64,000 nt of DNA from an uncultured Prevotella sp. (GCA_900554695.1 USHV01000005.1:1-64000), one strand, 5' to 3'. Counted from the first letter of the stretch, positions 1-9,384 are shown. A program made the numbers and translations. Notes: a model not told the origin generated them from the letters alone.

Positions 1-323
1 AGAACTCTTGACACACAACTCGCTTTGTTTTGAATTCATCGAACTCACGTTATTTTACTCTCAAAACTGTATATTCATACACATTTCTGCCGGAATTTCG
101 GCGTTCTTTACCGACGTATCGCCGGCGGTCAAGTATTCAAAAGACAAAAATATCGTACTATAAGAACACACGGCGTTATATTTTTTTGTATTTTTGCAGA
201 ATATAATCCGGCATCGGCAAAAGCACACACGCAACACCCCCGCAACCGTGCCGCAACTAAACAAGAATCTTATAAACAATACACAGACACCCGACACCCA
301 GTCTGAAAAAACCAAAAGCTGAT
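1..323. other. Intergenic leader before yicC
   Basis: I see no convincing gene in this stretch. A Bacteroidota -7 promoter motif, TATTTTTG, lies at 189-196 on the + strand and could drive the yicC-gmk-nadD run, but no TTTG box sits at the usual distance upstream. An open frame on the minus strand (61-336) is low-complexity, Phe/Cys-rich and runs into yicC, so I do not call it. Confidence 0.5.
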
Positions 324-1199
324 ATGATACAATCAATGACCGGTTACGGCAAAGCCACCGCAGCCTGTAAAGGAAAGAAAATCCATGTGGAAATAAAATC
401 GCTCAACAGCAAGACGCTCGACCTTTCCGCACGCATAGCACCGCTATACCGTGAGAAGGAGATGGAGATACGCCAGATGATCACCGCGCGACTGATACGC
501 GGAAAGGTGGATTTCTCAATATGGATTGAAAAGGACGCCGCAACCGACGCAACACCTATAAACGCCGCTCTGGTAGAGAACTACTACCGACAGATAAAAA
601 CCATCGCACAGACAACGGGCATACCTGAACCGCAGGACTGGTTCTACACCCTACTGCGCCTGCCCGACGTGACCACACGCACCGAGAACGAGGAGCTCGA
701 AGACGAGGAGTGGAATACGGCACGCTCGACCATCGAAGAGGCCATCGACCATCTGATAGAGTTCCGCAACCAGGAGGGAGCGGCTCTGGAGAAGAAGTTC
801 ACCGAGAAGATAGACAACATCGGCGCACTGCTCAAGAGCATAGAGCCATACGAGAAGTCGCGTGTAGAGAAGATAAAGGCGAGAATTGTGGAAGGCCTGA
901 AGGCCATTCCCGACGTGGAGTACGACAAAAACCGCCTGGAGCAGGAACTGATATACTACATAGAGAAGCTCGACATCAGCGAGGAAAAACAGCGTCTGGC
1001 CAACCATCTGGCCTACTTCCGCGAGACGATGAAAGAGAATGGCGGACAGGGAAAGAAGCTGGGATTCATCGCTCAGGAGATGGGACGCGAGATAAACACC
1101 ACCGGAAGCAAGAGCAACAACGCCGAGATGCAGAACATCGTAGTGAAGATGAAGGACGAGCTGGAGCAGATAAAGGAACAGGTGCTCAACGCACTTTAA
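324..1199 (+). CDS. yicC: YicC family endoribonuclease
   Basis: A 291-residue protein of the YicC/YloC family, which acts in RNA turnover as an endoribonuclease. The start MIQSMTGYGKA is the family N-terminal signature. The C-terminal DUF1732 part (from about residue 205) ends in the strongly conserved block around GREINTTGSKSNNAEM followed by a helical tail. Length is normal. It begins a same-strand run with gmk 71 bases downstream and nadD after that, an arrangement common for yicC and gmk in many bacteria. The family call is secure; the RNase activity is known from relatives, not seen here. Confidence 0.95.
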   Translation: MIQSMTGYGKATAACKGKKIHVEIKSLNSKTLDLSARIAPLYREKEMEIRQMITARLIRGKVDFSIWIEKDAATDATPINAALVENYYRQIKTIAQTTGIPEPQDWFYTLLRLPDVTTRTENEELEDEEWNTARSTIEEAIDHLIEFRNQEGAALEKKFTEKIDNIGALLKSIEPYEKSRVEKIKARIVEGLKAIPDVEYDKNRLEQELIYYIEKLDISEEKQRLANHLAYFRETMKENGGQGKKLGFIAQEMGREINTTGSKSNNAEMQNIVVKMKDELEQIKEQVLNAL

Positions 1200-1270
1200 A
1201 AGGAAAACGGGGCGGCGCGACATGTCCAGACAGACACGTACGCGCCGACATCATATAAAAACACATACAC

Positions 1271-1855
1271 ATGAACGACAATACGAAAACCGGAAAACTC
1301 ATAATATTCTCCGCGCCGAGCGGATGCGGAAAGAGCACAATCATCGGTTGGCTGATGAAACACGAGGAACTGCGCCTGGCATTCTCCATATCGTGCACGA
1401 GCCGACAGCCGCGCGGAACGGAACAGAACGGTGTGGAATACTTCTTCATCACGCCCGAAGAGTTCCGCCGCCGCATAGAGAACGACGAGTTTCTGGAGTA
1501 TGAGGAGGTATATAAAGACCGCTTCTACGGCACTCTGAAAGAGCAGGTTGAGAAGCAGTCGGCACAGGGCGACAACGTGGTATTCGACGTTGACGTGAAG
1601 GGCGGATGCAACATCAAGAAGTTCTATGGCGACCGCGCGCTGAGCATCTTCATCCAACCGCCGTCGATAGCAGAACTGCGCCGCCGTCTGGAAGGACGCG
1701 GAACGGATGCACCGGAGGTAATAGACGACCGCATAGCACGCGCCGAATTCGAGCTGTCGTTTGCCGGACAGTTCGACAAGGTGGTGGTGAACGACGACCT
1801 GCAGAAGGCTGAGGAAGAGACACTGGCAATCGTGAAGGAGTTTATCGGACTGTAA
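1271..1855 (+). CDS. gmk: Guanylate kinase
   Basis: Guanylate kinase of 194 residues, phosphorylating GMP or dGMP to the diphosphate with ATP in the cytoplasm. The P-loop SAPSGCGKST is at residues 14-23. It is followed by the GMP-binding segment with SCTSRQPRGTEQNGVEYFF (about 41-59) and the DVDVKGG block near residue 110. Length is typical. It lies between yicC and nadD with gaps of 71 and 41 bases, so co-transcription is likely. Confidence 0.97.
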   Translation: MNDNTKTGKLIIFSAPSGCGKSTIIGWLMKHEELRLAFSISCTSRQPRGTEQNGVEYFFITPEEFRRRIENDEFLEYEEVYKDRFYGTLKEQVEKQSAQGDNVVFDVDVKGGCNIKKFYGDRALSIFIQPPSIAELRRRLEGRGTDAPEVIDDRIARAEFELSFAGQFDKVVVNDDLQKAEEETLAIVKEFIGL

Positions 1856-1896
1856 ACACACTACTCCTCACGGCCAATCCACGACAGACAGAAAAG

Positions 1897-2484
1897 ATGA
1901 ATAAGACACGCACTGGACTCTACGGCGGTTCGTTCAACCCCATACACAACGGCCACATAGCCATAGCACGGCAGATGACAGAGAAAGCCGGACTGGACGA
2001 AGTGTGGTTCATGGTGTCGCCACAGAACCCGCTGAAGGAGCGCGACACACTGCTCGACGACGCCAGACGCCTGGAGATGGCACGCACGGCACTCGAAGGC
2101 GAGACACGGCTGAAAGCCTGCGACTACGAGTTTTCGTTGCCGCGGCCCTCATATACATGGCACACGCTACAGGCACTTTGGCGCGATTATCCCAAAAGGG
2201 AGTTCGTGCTGATGATAGGCGCCGACAACTGGGCGCACTTCGGCCGCTGGTTTCACGCCGAAGACATAATGCGCACGTGCGAGATACTGATTTATCCACG
2301 GCGCGGATACGATATTGACACGCAGTCGCTGCCCGCCGGCGTACGGCTCATAGACACCGGACTGTACGACGTTAGCAGCACCGAGATAAGACAACTCATA
2401 AAGGACGGTAAGGACATAAGCAGTCTGGTGCCCGCCTCCATAGTGACAATGGCCGAAAGCTACTACGGCCACTCCAAAGCATGA
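1897..2484 (+). CDS. nadD: Nicotinate-nucleotide adenylyltransferase
   Basis: NadD, 195 residues, makes deamido-NAD from nicotinate mononucleotide and ATP. The nucleotidyltransferase signature GGSFNPIHNGH is at residues 10-20, and the second signature SSTEIR is near residue 160. The fold is a single Rossmann-like alpha/beta domain of usual size. Gene spacing suggests it is the last member of the yicC-gmk-nadD transcript. The 190 bases after it hold no gene. Confidence 0.96.
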   Translation: MNKTRTGLYGGSFNPIHNGHIAIARQMTEKAGLDEVWFMVSPQNPLKERDTLLDDARRLEMARTALEGETRLKACDYEFSLPRPSYTWHTLQALWRDYPKREFVLMIGADNWAHFGRWFHAEDIMRTCEILIYPRRGYDIDTQSLPAGVRLIDTGLYDVSSTEIRQLIKDGKDISSLVPASIVTMAESYYGHSKA

Positions 2485-2675
2485 CGGGCATCTGCCCGCT
2501 GCCTGCGCGCCAGCGTCACACACGACGGGGCTTCACTGCCGCAACTCCATGAGACACAGCGCGAAGCGCATCGGCGGCACATTCATGCGCGAAACGGCTG
2601 TATCAGGATTGTAACACGTGTGTAGCACTATTGTAGTATGTTTATCCGACCTTTGCAAAAAATTTACAGCAAACT

Positions 2676-4808
2676 ATGGTAAACAGGACAAGCAGCAAGA
2701 AGAAAGCGACCAACGACTACATCGAGCGCGACCTTAGCTGGATGTATTTCAACCGCCGCATACTGCAGGAAGCCACAAAGACTAACGTTCCACTTTTGGA
2801 ACGTCTGAGCTTTCTGGGAATTTACTCAAACAATCTCGATGAATTTTTCAGAGTGCGCATGGCTACGCTGAGCCGCATTGCCGAGTGCGAGGACAAGAGT
2901 CTGAAAAAAGAAAAGGAGCACGCACAGAAGCTGATAAGGCGCATAAACAAGCTGAACAACACTTACGCCAAGGAATATGCGGAGGCAATAGCAAACGTAA
3001 CGCAGCAGTTGCGCGACGAACACATATTCTTGCTCAACGAGACTGAGCTGGACGAAGAACAGCAGAAGTATGTCAGACTGTTCTTCAGACAGAAGCTCAG
3101 CGGCTTTGTCAGTCCTGTATGGATAACCGCCGCCAAGCAGCTTACCGACGAGACGGACGAGAGCATTTACCTCGGCGTGAAGATGAACACCGAAGGCAAG
3201 AAGTCGAGCGACTATGCACTGATAGAGCTGCCCACGGAAGCCGGCGGACGTTTTGTAAGACTGCCCGACAGAGAAGAGAACAAATATCTGATGTATGTGG
3301 ACGACGTGATACGCTACTGTCTGCCATACATCTTCGGCGGACTGGGATACACGCATTTCGAGGCCTACTCGTTCAAATTCACAAAGGACGCCGAGATGGA
3401 GATGGGCAACGACCTGCGCAACGGCGTCCTGCAGAAAATATCGAAGGGAGTGAAGAGCCGCAGGAAGGGCGACGCGCTGAGAGTGATATACGACCAGAAC
3501 ATGCCGCGCGACCTGCAGAAGCGCATCATGAACCTGCTTAACCTCGACAAGCTCGACACCGTGCTCGCCGGAGGACGCTATCACAACCATAAGGACCTGA
3601 TGTCGTTCCCCGACTGCGGACGCGACGACCTGAAATATCCGGTATGGAAACCCATCGTGCGCCCAGAGGTGAACAGCAGTCAGGAGAGTCTGCTGCGCCT
3701 TGTGCAGAGCGGCGACAGATTCATACACGTGCCATACCACAGCTTCGACTACTACATACGTCTGTTGCAGGAGGCGGCCATACACAAGGAGGTGAAGAGC
3801 ATCAAGACCACACTCTACCGTCTGGCCAAGGACTCGAAGGTGGTGAAGGCTCTGATATGCGCCGCACGCAACGGCAAGAAGGTGACCGTGGTGATAGAGC
3901 TTCTGGCGCGCTTTGACGAGGCATCGAACATCAACTGGTCGAAGAAGATGCAGGATGCGGGCATACACGTCATATTCGGAGTGGAGAACCTGAAGGTGCA
4001 CTCCAAGATAACGCACATCAGCATGAAGAACGGCAACGACATAGCATGTATAAGTACGGGTAACTTCCACGAAGGAAACGCACGCATATATACCGACTAC
4101 ATGCTCATGACGGCTGCGAAGAACGTGGTGAGAGACGTAAACTCGGTGTTCACTTTCATCGAGAAGCCTTACATCCCCGTTACGTTCAAGGAGCTGCTCG
4201 TGTCGCCCAACGAAATGAAGAAGAAGTTCATCAAACTTATAAATAACGAGATAAAGAACAAGCAGCAGGGCAAACCGGCATTCATAAAGATAAAGATAAA
4301 CCACATAACCGACCCGGACATGGTGAGGAAACTGTACGAGGCATCGGAGAACGGGGTGAGAATAGACCTGCTGGTGCGCGGCAACTGCTCGCTCGTGACA
4401 GGCATTCCGGGAAAGAGCGACAACATACACATCTGCGGAATAATAGACCGCTACCTGGAGCACTCGCGCATATACATATTCGCCAACGGCGGAGACAAGA
4501 AGTGCTTCATAGGCTCTGCCGACTGGATGCCGCGCAACCTTGACAACCGCATCGAGGTGGTCACGCCGGTATATGACGAGAATATAAAGGAAGATCTGGA
4601 GAGAGTGGTTGACTACGGACTGCGCGACACCATGCAGGGACGCGTGGTTGACGGCACCGGAGAGAACAGACCGTGGACGACGGAGGACGGTGTGATGTTC
4701 AGATCGCAGGAAGAGCTGTACAAATATTACAAGGAACAGCAGATAAAAGAGAAAGATGCGTTGAATAACAAACAAAAGACCGAAGAACATGTGCAAGACA
4801 ACAACTGA
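2676..4808 (+). CDS. ppk1: Polyphosphate kinase 1
   Basis: PPK1, 710 residues, reversibly polymerizes the gamma-phosphate of ATP into inorganic polyphosphate. The N-terminal domain starts with YIERDLSWMYFNRRIL. The phosphoacceptor histidine lies in LKVHSKIT near residue 441, and the second conserved histidine is in the block EHSRIYIFANGG near 595. The C-terminal SADWMPRNLDNRIEV motif is present. Length is normal. Its 3' end overlaps the following ppx by 20 bases, so synthesis and hydrolysis of polyphosphate are genetically coupled. A 661-residue open frame on the opposite strand is a shadow. Confidence 0.97.
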   Translation: MVNRTSSKKKATNDYIERDLSWMYFNRRILQEATKTNVPLLERLSFLGIYSNNLDEFFRVRMATLSRIAECEDKSLKKEKEHAQKLIRRINKLNNTYAKEYAEAIANVTQQLRDEHIFLLNETELDEEQQKYVRLFFRQKLSGFVSPVWITAAKQLTDETDESIYLGVKMNTEGKKSSDYALIELPTEAGGRFVRLPDREENKYLMYVDDVIRYCLPYIFGGLGYTHFEAYSFKFTKDAEMEMGNDLRNGVLQKISKGVKSRRKGDALRVIYDQNMPRDLQKRIMNLLNLDKLDTVLAGGRYHNHKDLMSFPDCGRDDLKYPVWKPIVRPEVNSSQESLLRLVQSGDRFIHVPYHSFDYYIRLLQEAAIHKEVKSIKTTLYRLAKDSKVVKALICAARNGKKVTVVIELLARFDEASNINWSKKMQDAGIHVIFGVENLKVHSKITHISMKNGNDIACISTGNFHEGNARIYTDYMLMTAAKNVVRDVNSVFTFIEKPYIPVTFKELLVSPNEMKKKFIKLINNEIKNKQQGKPAFIKIKINHITDPDMVRKLYEASENGVRIDLLVRGNCSLVTGIPGKSDNIHICGIIDRYLEHSRIYIFANGGDKKCFIGSADWMPRNLDNRIEVVTPVYDENIKEDLERVVDYGLRDTMQGRVVDGTGENRPWTTEDGVMFRSQEELYKYYKEQQIKEKDALNNKQKTEEHVQDNN

Positions 4809-5718
4809 CACAGACAGAAGATGCTACGCGGCGATAGACATAGGCTCAAACGCCGTGAGACTGCTCATAAAGAAAGAGGACGCCGACGAGAACCTGGTGA
4901 GTAAACGCCTCACCAAAGCTCTGCTGCTGCGTGTGCCGCTGCGGTTGGGCTTCGACGTGTTCACGCTTGGCGAACTGTCGGAGAAGAAGGCCAAGAACCT
5001 CAGACGCCTGATGAAGGCATTCAGACAGCTCATGAAGATTTATGAGGTGACCGACTACCGTGCCTGCGCCACATCGGCAATGAGAGACGCGCGCAACGGA
5101 AAGAAAGTGATAGACAAGATTCTGAAGGATTCTGACATAAACATAGAGATAATAAACGGTCAGGAGGAGGCGCAAATAATATACAACAACCACATAGAGT
5201 GTCTCGAGGACCGCACTGGAAACTATATCTATGTGGACGTAGGCGGCGGCAGCACGGAGATAAACATGATGATAAACGGACAACTGGTGCAGTCGCTGTC
5301 GTACAACATCGGTACGGTGAGAATGCTCAGCGGCGCGGTGAAGGACGAGACATGGGAGACCATGAAGTGCGACCTTACACGCCTGACCGCCGATTTCGAC
5401 AACGTGAACATAATAGGTTCGGGCGGCAACATAAACAAACTCTACCGCATGGCGGAGAAGAAGGACAAGAAGAAACAGCGCCTGCCGGTGAGCGAACTGA
5501 AGGCTCTCTACGACATGCTGGAGCCTCTCACGCCGGAGCAACGCATGAAGGAGTATGCCCTTAAAGCCGACCGTGCCGACGTAATTGTGCCGGCTGCGAA
5601 AATATTCCTCACCATTGCCGACACCGTGAAGGCCGATTTTGTGCACGTTCCTGTTATTGGTCTGGCTGACGGAATAATAGACAGCCTGTACGCAAAATGC
5701 CACAACGGCAGCAAATAA
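4789..5718 (+). CDS. ppx: Ppx/GppA family phosphatase (exopolyphosphatase)
   Basis: A 309-residue Ppx/GppA protein of the ASKHA fold that releases phosphate from polyphosphate or hydrolyses pppGpp. AIDIGSNAVRLLI (about 15-27) is the first phosphate-binding motif, INGQEEAQIIY carries the catalytic glutamate region, and VDVGGGSTEI is the second phosphate loop. The protein stops after the two ASKHA domains, so it is the short form without the C-terminal HD-like domains of E. coli Ppx. Overlap with ppk1 favours exopolyphosphatase over GppA as the main role. A strong hairpin terminator follows at 5849-5886. Confidence 0.9.
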   Translation: MCKTTTDTDRRCYAAIDIGSNAVRLLIKKEDADENLVSKRLTKALLLRVPLRLGFDVFTLGELSEKKAKNLRRLMKAFRQLMKIYEVTDYRACATSAMRDARNGKKVIDKILKDSDINIEIINGQEEAQIIYNNHIECLEDRTGNYIYVDVGGGSTEINMMINGQLVQSLSYNIGTVRMLSGAVKDETWETMKCDLTRLTADFDNVNIIGSGGNINKLYRMAEKKDKKKQRLPVSELKALYDMLEPLTPEQRMKEYALKADRADVIVPAAKIFLTIADTVKADFVHVPVIGLADGIIDSLYAKCHNGSK

Positions 5719-5848
5719 CACGGCTCTGAGGATGGTCTGAAGGCCATAGCGCACCGCCGTGAACACAATACACGCCACAGCAGTGCGGGAACACGCGCGG
5801 CAAAGGATGCGCAAGACACGAAACATCATATTATTTTCATAATGAATG

Positions 5849-5886
5849 ATGCGCCACCGTATAATAATCAACGGTGGCGCATTTTT
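5849..5886 (+). terminator. Terminator after ppk1-ppx
   Basis: A perfect 12 bp inverted repeat (5849-5860 with 5871-5882, arms ATGCGCCACCGT and ACGGTGGCGCAT) around a 10-base A/T-rich loop, followed by TTTT. It lies 130 bases after the ppx stop and reads as an intrinsic terminator on +. Confidence 0.85.
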
Positions 5887-6066
5887 ATGTTATCGCGCCT
5901 TTCAACAACGTGCATCGACATATTGAGGTCCGCCCGACAAATAGTTTTTGGAATAATAAATTCCGTTGCCGTAATCAAACAAATAATCATCGCGAGAACG
6001 GTACATTCTTTCCATCCTCTTTTTTCCACATAATACTGACATTTTCAGCGAAAACCAGCGCAACAT

Positions 6067-6501
6067 ACTTACAATTTTTCTTGACTAAATTTTGACAAAA
6101 TATTTTGGCAAAAGAGATGTAAATGGATGTTAAATCAGGTATATCCAAGACCGGTTCGGGGCATATCGCCCTTTGATATACCCCATAACATAGTCCGAAA
6201 AGATTGATTCCGCGTTCTGATATTGCCCATTTCGTCATGCGATTAAGCCCATTTTGTGGTGCGAAATGGGCCATTTCAGCCTCTGATATAGGCCATTTCG
6301 CATGCCAAAATGGTGCTTTTTGCAAAGTGATAAAATACCCTTTAAATGTAAATCATTGATATTCAATATCTTATAATAACCTCTTATAATTCGCGTATTT
6401 GCGCCCGAAGAAGAGTCAGTCCGCAAATACGCGCTTATTTTTCGGGGTATATCAGGAAACTCAGACCGAAAAAACAAAATCTGCTTTCAATCTGAAAGCA
6501 G
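6067..6501 (+). repeat. Dispersed 433 bp intergenic repeat, copy A
   Basis: One of three ~433 bp copies in the window. From left to right on + it has a conserved end beginning ACTTACAATTTTTCTTGACT, then A/T-rich sequence, an array of degenerate 22 bp units that contain GAAATGGCCCATTTC-like palindromes, an A/T-rich linker, a 12 bp hairpin (6392-6403 with 6422-6433), and an end with the palindrome CTTTCAATCTGAAAG. Copies at 41043-41475 (inverted) and 54006-54437 (same orientation) share this order without large insertions or deletions. Function is unknown. Confidence 0.9.
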
Positions 6502-6545
6502 ACTATATTGTTATTATTTCTGAATAGGAACTACGCGAAACGCTG

Positions 6546-7589
6546 TCACCGTATGCGCTTCACGGCAGCAGACACCGCCCGCTCGAAATAACGGCCTTCA
6601 GCCATCTGACGGCCGACACGCATCACGTTGTCGCACATGCGGTTGTATTCATCACGTGTGAGACGCTCATAAATACCGGCAATGTCGCGCAGAGAGCTGA
6701 CGCAGATGCCTATTCCGTTGTCGCGCACGAACGCAGCCATCGCCGCCTTCTCCCAGATAATGAGGGGCAGTCCGCAACGTATGTAAAGCGAAATCTTGTG
6801 CGGTGTGTTTATCATAAGATAAGAACCCCAGTCGCCGTCGCAGCAATCCACCGAACCGCCATCCCACACCAGACCGAAATCGCCCTCTGAAGTGCGTATG
6901 AGATTGTCGGGAAGCATGAAGCCCTTGGTATCGAACTTATCGGAATTTGCGGCACTCGTGCGGTCGAATCCACGGCCATAGACATTGAGAGAATATCCAT
7001 CCATCAAAGAGCCGAAGTCGTAAAGGAAACGGTTTTTCCGCAGAGAGAGCTGACCGGCATACACAATCTTGCGCAAGGGCCACGTGGCCTTGCGGTCAGG
7101 ACACGCGGCGTCGGATAGGAAATCGAACGCATCGAGCGACTCGACAACCTTCTTACGGCCGTGGCCCACGAACCCATGCTCGAGCAGCCAGCCGCATGTT
7201 GAGGGGTTGCAACCTATGAGGGCGTCGGACATATTCATCAGAGCTATCTCGCGCTGCTCGGAGTTGCGCTTGTTGCGGAAGCACTGCAGGTCGTGGATGA
7301 ACGTGACTACCTCTGCCCCACGCAGATGAACCAGACGGCAGATGAGGGAATAATACTTGGTGGGATACTGCAAGACGAGTATGTCACCCTTGCGTATGAC
7401 CATCGCCGCGCGCACAAGTATCTCTATCGTTCGCACGAAATGGCACAGGCGCGACTTGCTCACGACAAACGGTTCTGCCACCGGCACGTAGCCCGCCCCG
7501 CTCATTATGTGCTCTATGTCCATACGGGCCTTGCTGCCGGCATCGTTTACGTGCTTATACTTATAGTCTCTCGGTAAGAAGTATTTCAT
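6546..7589 (-). CDS. Glycosyltransferase, GT-B fold (galactofuranosyltransferase-like)
   Basis: A 347-residue cytoplasmic protein resembling GT-B glycosyltransferases of the Bacteroidetes beta-1,6-galactofuranosyltransferase-like group. The N-terminal half has the pattern of an acceptor domain (ILVLQYPTKYYS, EVVTFIHDLQCFRN near residues 110-145). The C-terminal half has a donor-type domain with KIVYAGQLSLRKN, NVYGRGFD and the late block PHKISLYIRCGLPLIIW. No signal peptide or membrane segment is seen. It is the last gene of the minus-strand surface-glycan cluster, about 30 bases after the next gene upstream. Donor sugar specificity cannot be read from the sequence. Confidence 0.7.
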   Translation of the reverse strand: MKYFLPRDYKYKHVNDAGSKARMDIEHIMSGAGYVPVAEPFVVSKSRLCHFVRTIEILVRAAMVIRKGDILVLQYPTKYYSLICRLVHLRGAEVVTFIHDLQCFRNKRNSEQREIALMNMSDALIGCNPSTCGWLLEHGFVGHGRKKVVESLDAFDFLSDAACPDRKATWPLRKIVYAGQLSLRKNRFLYDFGSLMDGYSLNVYGRGFDRTSAANSDKFDTKGFMLPDNLIRTSEGDFGLVWDGGSVDCCDGDWGSYLMINTPHKISLYIRCGLPLIIWEKAAMAAFVRDNGIGICVSSLRDIAGIYERLTRDEYNRMCDNVMRVGRQMAEGRYFERAVSAAVKRIR

Positions 7590-7618
7590 CGTGTTGTGGG
7601 GAAGATAAAATGTTTGGT

Positions 7619-8389
7619 CTATAACTTTTTCCTTATTTCGGGATAGTGTTCGAGTATTTTCTCGAGGGCCTTGCGGTTGCGGTCGTCACCCGGTTTGAGG
7701 TTTACCGACTTCAGGGATATGCGTCCCGGCTTGCCTATCTCGAACGGCCGGCGACAGCCTTTGCGGAGAGGTACGACATAAGTGCCGCGCGACACGGCTG
7801 CAGCCCAGAACCATACGTCGTCGTTGATGGGCGCCATGGACATGAAAAGCGAGGCATCGAGCATATTCTCGTCGAGCGAGTGAGGCGGATACAACACGCC
7901 GCCCACACCCGTCTGCATGGCATGATGGTCGAAGATGTAGCGTCGGAAGAGGAAGTTATACCACCGGTATTTTCGCCATTTCTTATAAGGCGCGTTAAGA
8001 ACCACACGTCTCACGCGGTGGGCTACTATTGCTTGCGGCAAGCGCTTGTGCAGGCGCAACAGGTCGCGGAGCATGTCGGCGTGATAGAGTATGTCGTCAT
8101 CGATGGTCACGATGATGTCGTCGGGGAAATCGATCAAGGCAGGAATGAGTTTGGTGTAAGACCGTATGTCCTCACCGTAAGTTCTGACCTCGAATATGGG
8201 ATTACGCTCTGCAAGGCGTTCAAGCTCGCTTGGTATTCCGCAGTCGGCGAACTGTGACGCCGTGAGATAAAGCACGATCTTGTCCGGAAGTACCGATCCG
8301 TCAAGGACGGATTGAATGGATTGTATTGCGTATGGTATTGCTTGGGGGAATGATGTGAGTGAAACGATTATTTTCTGTCTGTCATTCAT
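7619..8389 (-). CDS. GT-A type glycosyltransferase (tandem paralogue 1)
   Basis: A 256-residue protein starting with KIIVSLTSFPQAIPY. It carries an acidic metal/nucleotide-sugar motif TIDDD (Asp 97-99), typical of GT-A transferases. It is clearly homologous along its whole length to its upstream neighbour at 8401-9207, sharing VSLTSFP, SVLPDKIVLYLT, SYxKLIPAL, TIDDD, MLRDLLRLH, KWRKYRWYxFLF and QTGVGGVLYPPH. The two lie 11 bases apart, so this is a tandem duplication. Sugar and acceptor are unknown. Confidence 0.75.
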   Translation of the reverse strand: MNDRQKIIVSLTSFPQAIPYAIQSIQSVLDGSVLPDKIVLYLTASQFADCGIPSELERLAERNPIFEVRTYGEDIRSYTKLIPALIDFPDDIIVTIDDDILYHADMLRDLLRLHKRLPQAIVAHRVRRVVLNAPYKKWRKYRWYNFLFRRYIFDHHAMQTGVGGVLYPPHSLDENMLDASLFMSMAPINDDVWFWAAAVSRGTYVVPLRKGCRRPFEIGKPGRISLKSVNLKPGDDRNRKALEKILEHYPEIRKKL

Positions 8390-8400
8390 TGAATGAAGTA

Positions 8401-9207
8401 TTAGTGGGTTTTAGTGTCATTTGCTATTTTCTGTCCTACCTCCGGGAAATGCTCTACAATGGCTTTCAACGCGGCGGCATTGCGGTCGGTGCCCGCCTTG
8501 AAGTTCACAGTCTTGAGCGACAGTTCCCGCGGCTTCTTAAGTCCCTTAGGTTTGTTGTGTCCGAAAGGCACCGGAACCACCGGTATGTCATTGGCTACAG
8601 CCGCCGCCCAGAACCAGATGTCGTCGGTTGTCGGTGCTATCTGCGTGAAGAGCGACACGTCAAGCATGTCTTTCTTCAAGGCATGCGGCGGATAGAGCAC
8701 ACCGCCCACACCGGTCTGAATGTTTCTGTAGCTTACATGTATCTTCTTGAACAGGAAATGATACCAACGGTATTTACGCCATGTGCGGTATGGCAGCCCG
8801 GGCTTCATCAGCTTGGCACGGTGGGCAAGCACGGCGTTCGGCATGGCCTCATGAAGGCGCAACAGGTCGCGCAGCATGTGTCTGTGATAAGCCACATCGT
8901 CGTCTATCGTAACAATAACCGCCTCGGGGAAGTCGGCAAGTGCGGGAATGAGCTTACGGTATGACCTGATATCCTTGTCGTAATCGCGTATTTCGAATAT
9001 CGGATTCTGCTCGGACAGGATCTTCAGCTCCTGCGGTATGCCATCAGTTCCAAACTGAGAGAACGTGAGGTAAAGCACAATTTTGTCAGGAAGGACCGAT
9101 CCGTTGAGGATAGAACGCACGGCCTGAGCGGCATACGATATAGCTGCGGGGAACGAAGTAAGCGACACAACTACCTGTTGTCCTGGCACATTAGATTTCA
9201 TCTTCAT
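8401..9207 (-). CDS. GT-A type glycosyltransferase (tandem paralogue 2)
   Basis: A 268-residue GT-A transferase with TIDDD at residues 102-104 and the same motif order as the adjacent 7619-8389 gene; roughly half of residues look identical by eye. The N-terminus is a few residues longer, and MKMKSN or the second Met could be the start. It is separated from the pyruvyl transferase gene by 177 bases that hold no obvious gene. Acting in the same cluster, the two copies probably add related or successive sugars, which is inference. Confidence 0.75.
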   Translation of the reverse strand: MKMKSNVPGQQVVVSLTSFPAAISYAAQAVRSILNGSVLPDKIVLYLTFSQFGTDGIPQELKILSEQNPIFEIRDYDKDIRSYRKLIPALADFPEAVIVTIDDDVAYHRHMLRDLLRLHEAMPNAVLAHRAKLMKPGLPYRTWRKYRWYHFLFKKIHVSYRNIQTGVGGVLYPPHALKKDMLDVSLFTQIAPTTDDIWFWAAAVANDIPVVPVPFGHNKPKGLKKPRELSLKTVNFKAGTDRNAAALKAIVEHFPEVGQKIANDTKTH

Positions 9208-9384
9208 GTTATATGGATTATTATTTTCACCTCTTATTGTTCACTCTGACTCACGCATGGCGGCAGGAGACACGATTTGATACGCCGTACTGATGCCATA
9301 AGACAAAATTAGTAAAAAAAAGATGAACGGCAACCGCATACGGAAAGAATATGACCGGACAGGCATTTTTTTCGCACTCGCGGC

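Larger units (their letters stand above)
5719..6545. other. Long intergenic region between ppx and the glycan cluster
   Basis: Apart from the terminator near 5849-5886 and the dispersed repeat at 6067-6501, no gene is supported. The genes on both sides converge on this space. Small open frames inside it follow the repeat and are discussed under findings. Confidence 0.7.

Noticed and set aside
61..336. 91-codon minus-strand frame at the window start
   Set aside because: Phe/Cys-rich low-complexity translation, overlaps the yicC start and shows no family motif.
2826..4811. 661-codon open frame antisense to ppk1
   Set aside because: It is an exact shadow of a clear ppk1 gene, with Val/His/Leu-rich low-information protein and no family motif.
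5842..6095. Two short + frames between ppx and repeat copy A
   Set aside because: They begin on or next to the ppx terminator hairpin and extend into intergenic repeat sequence.
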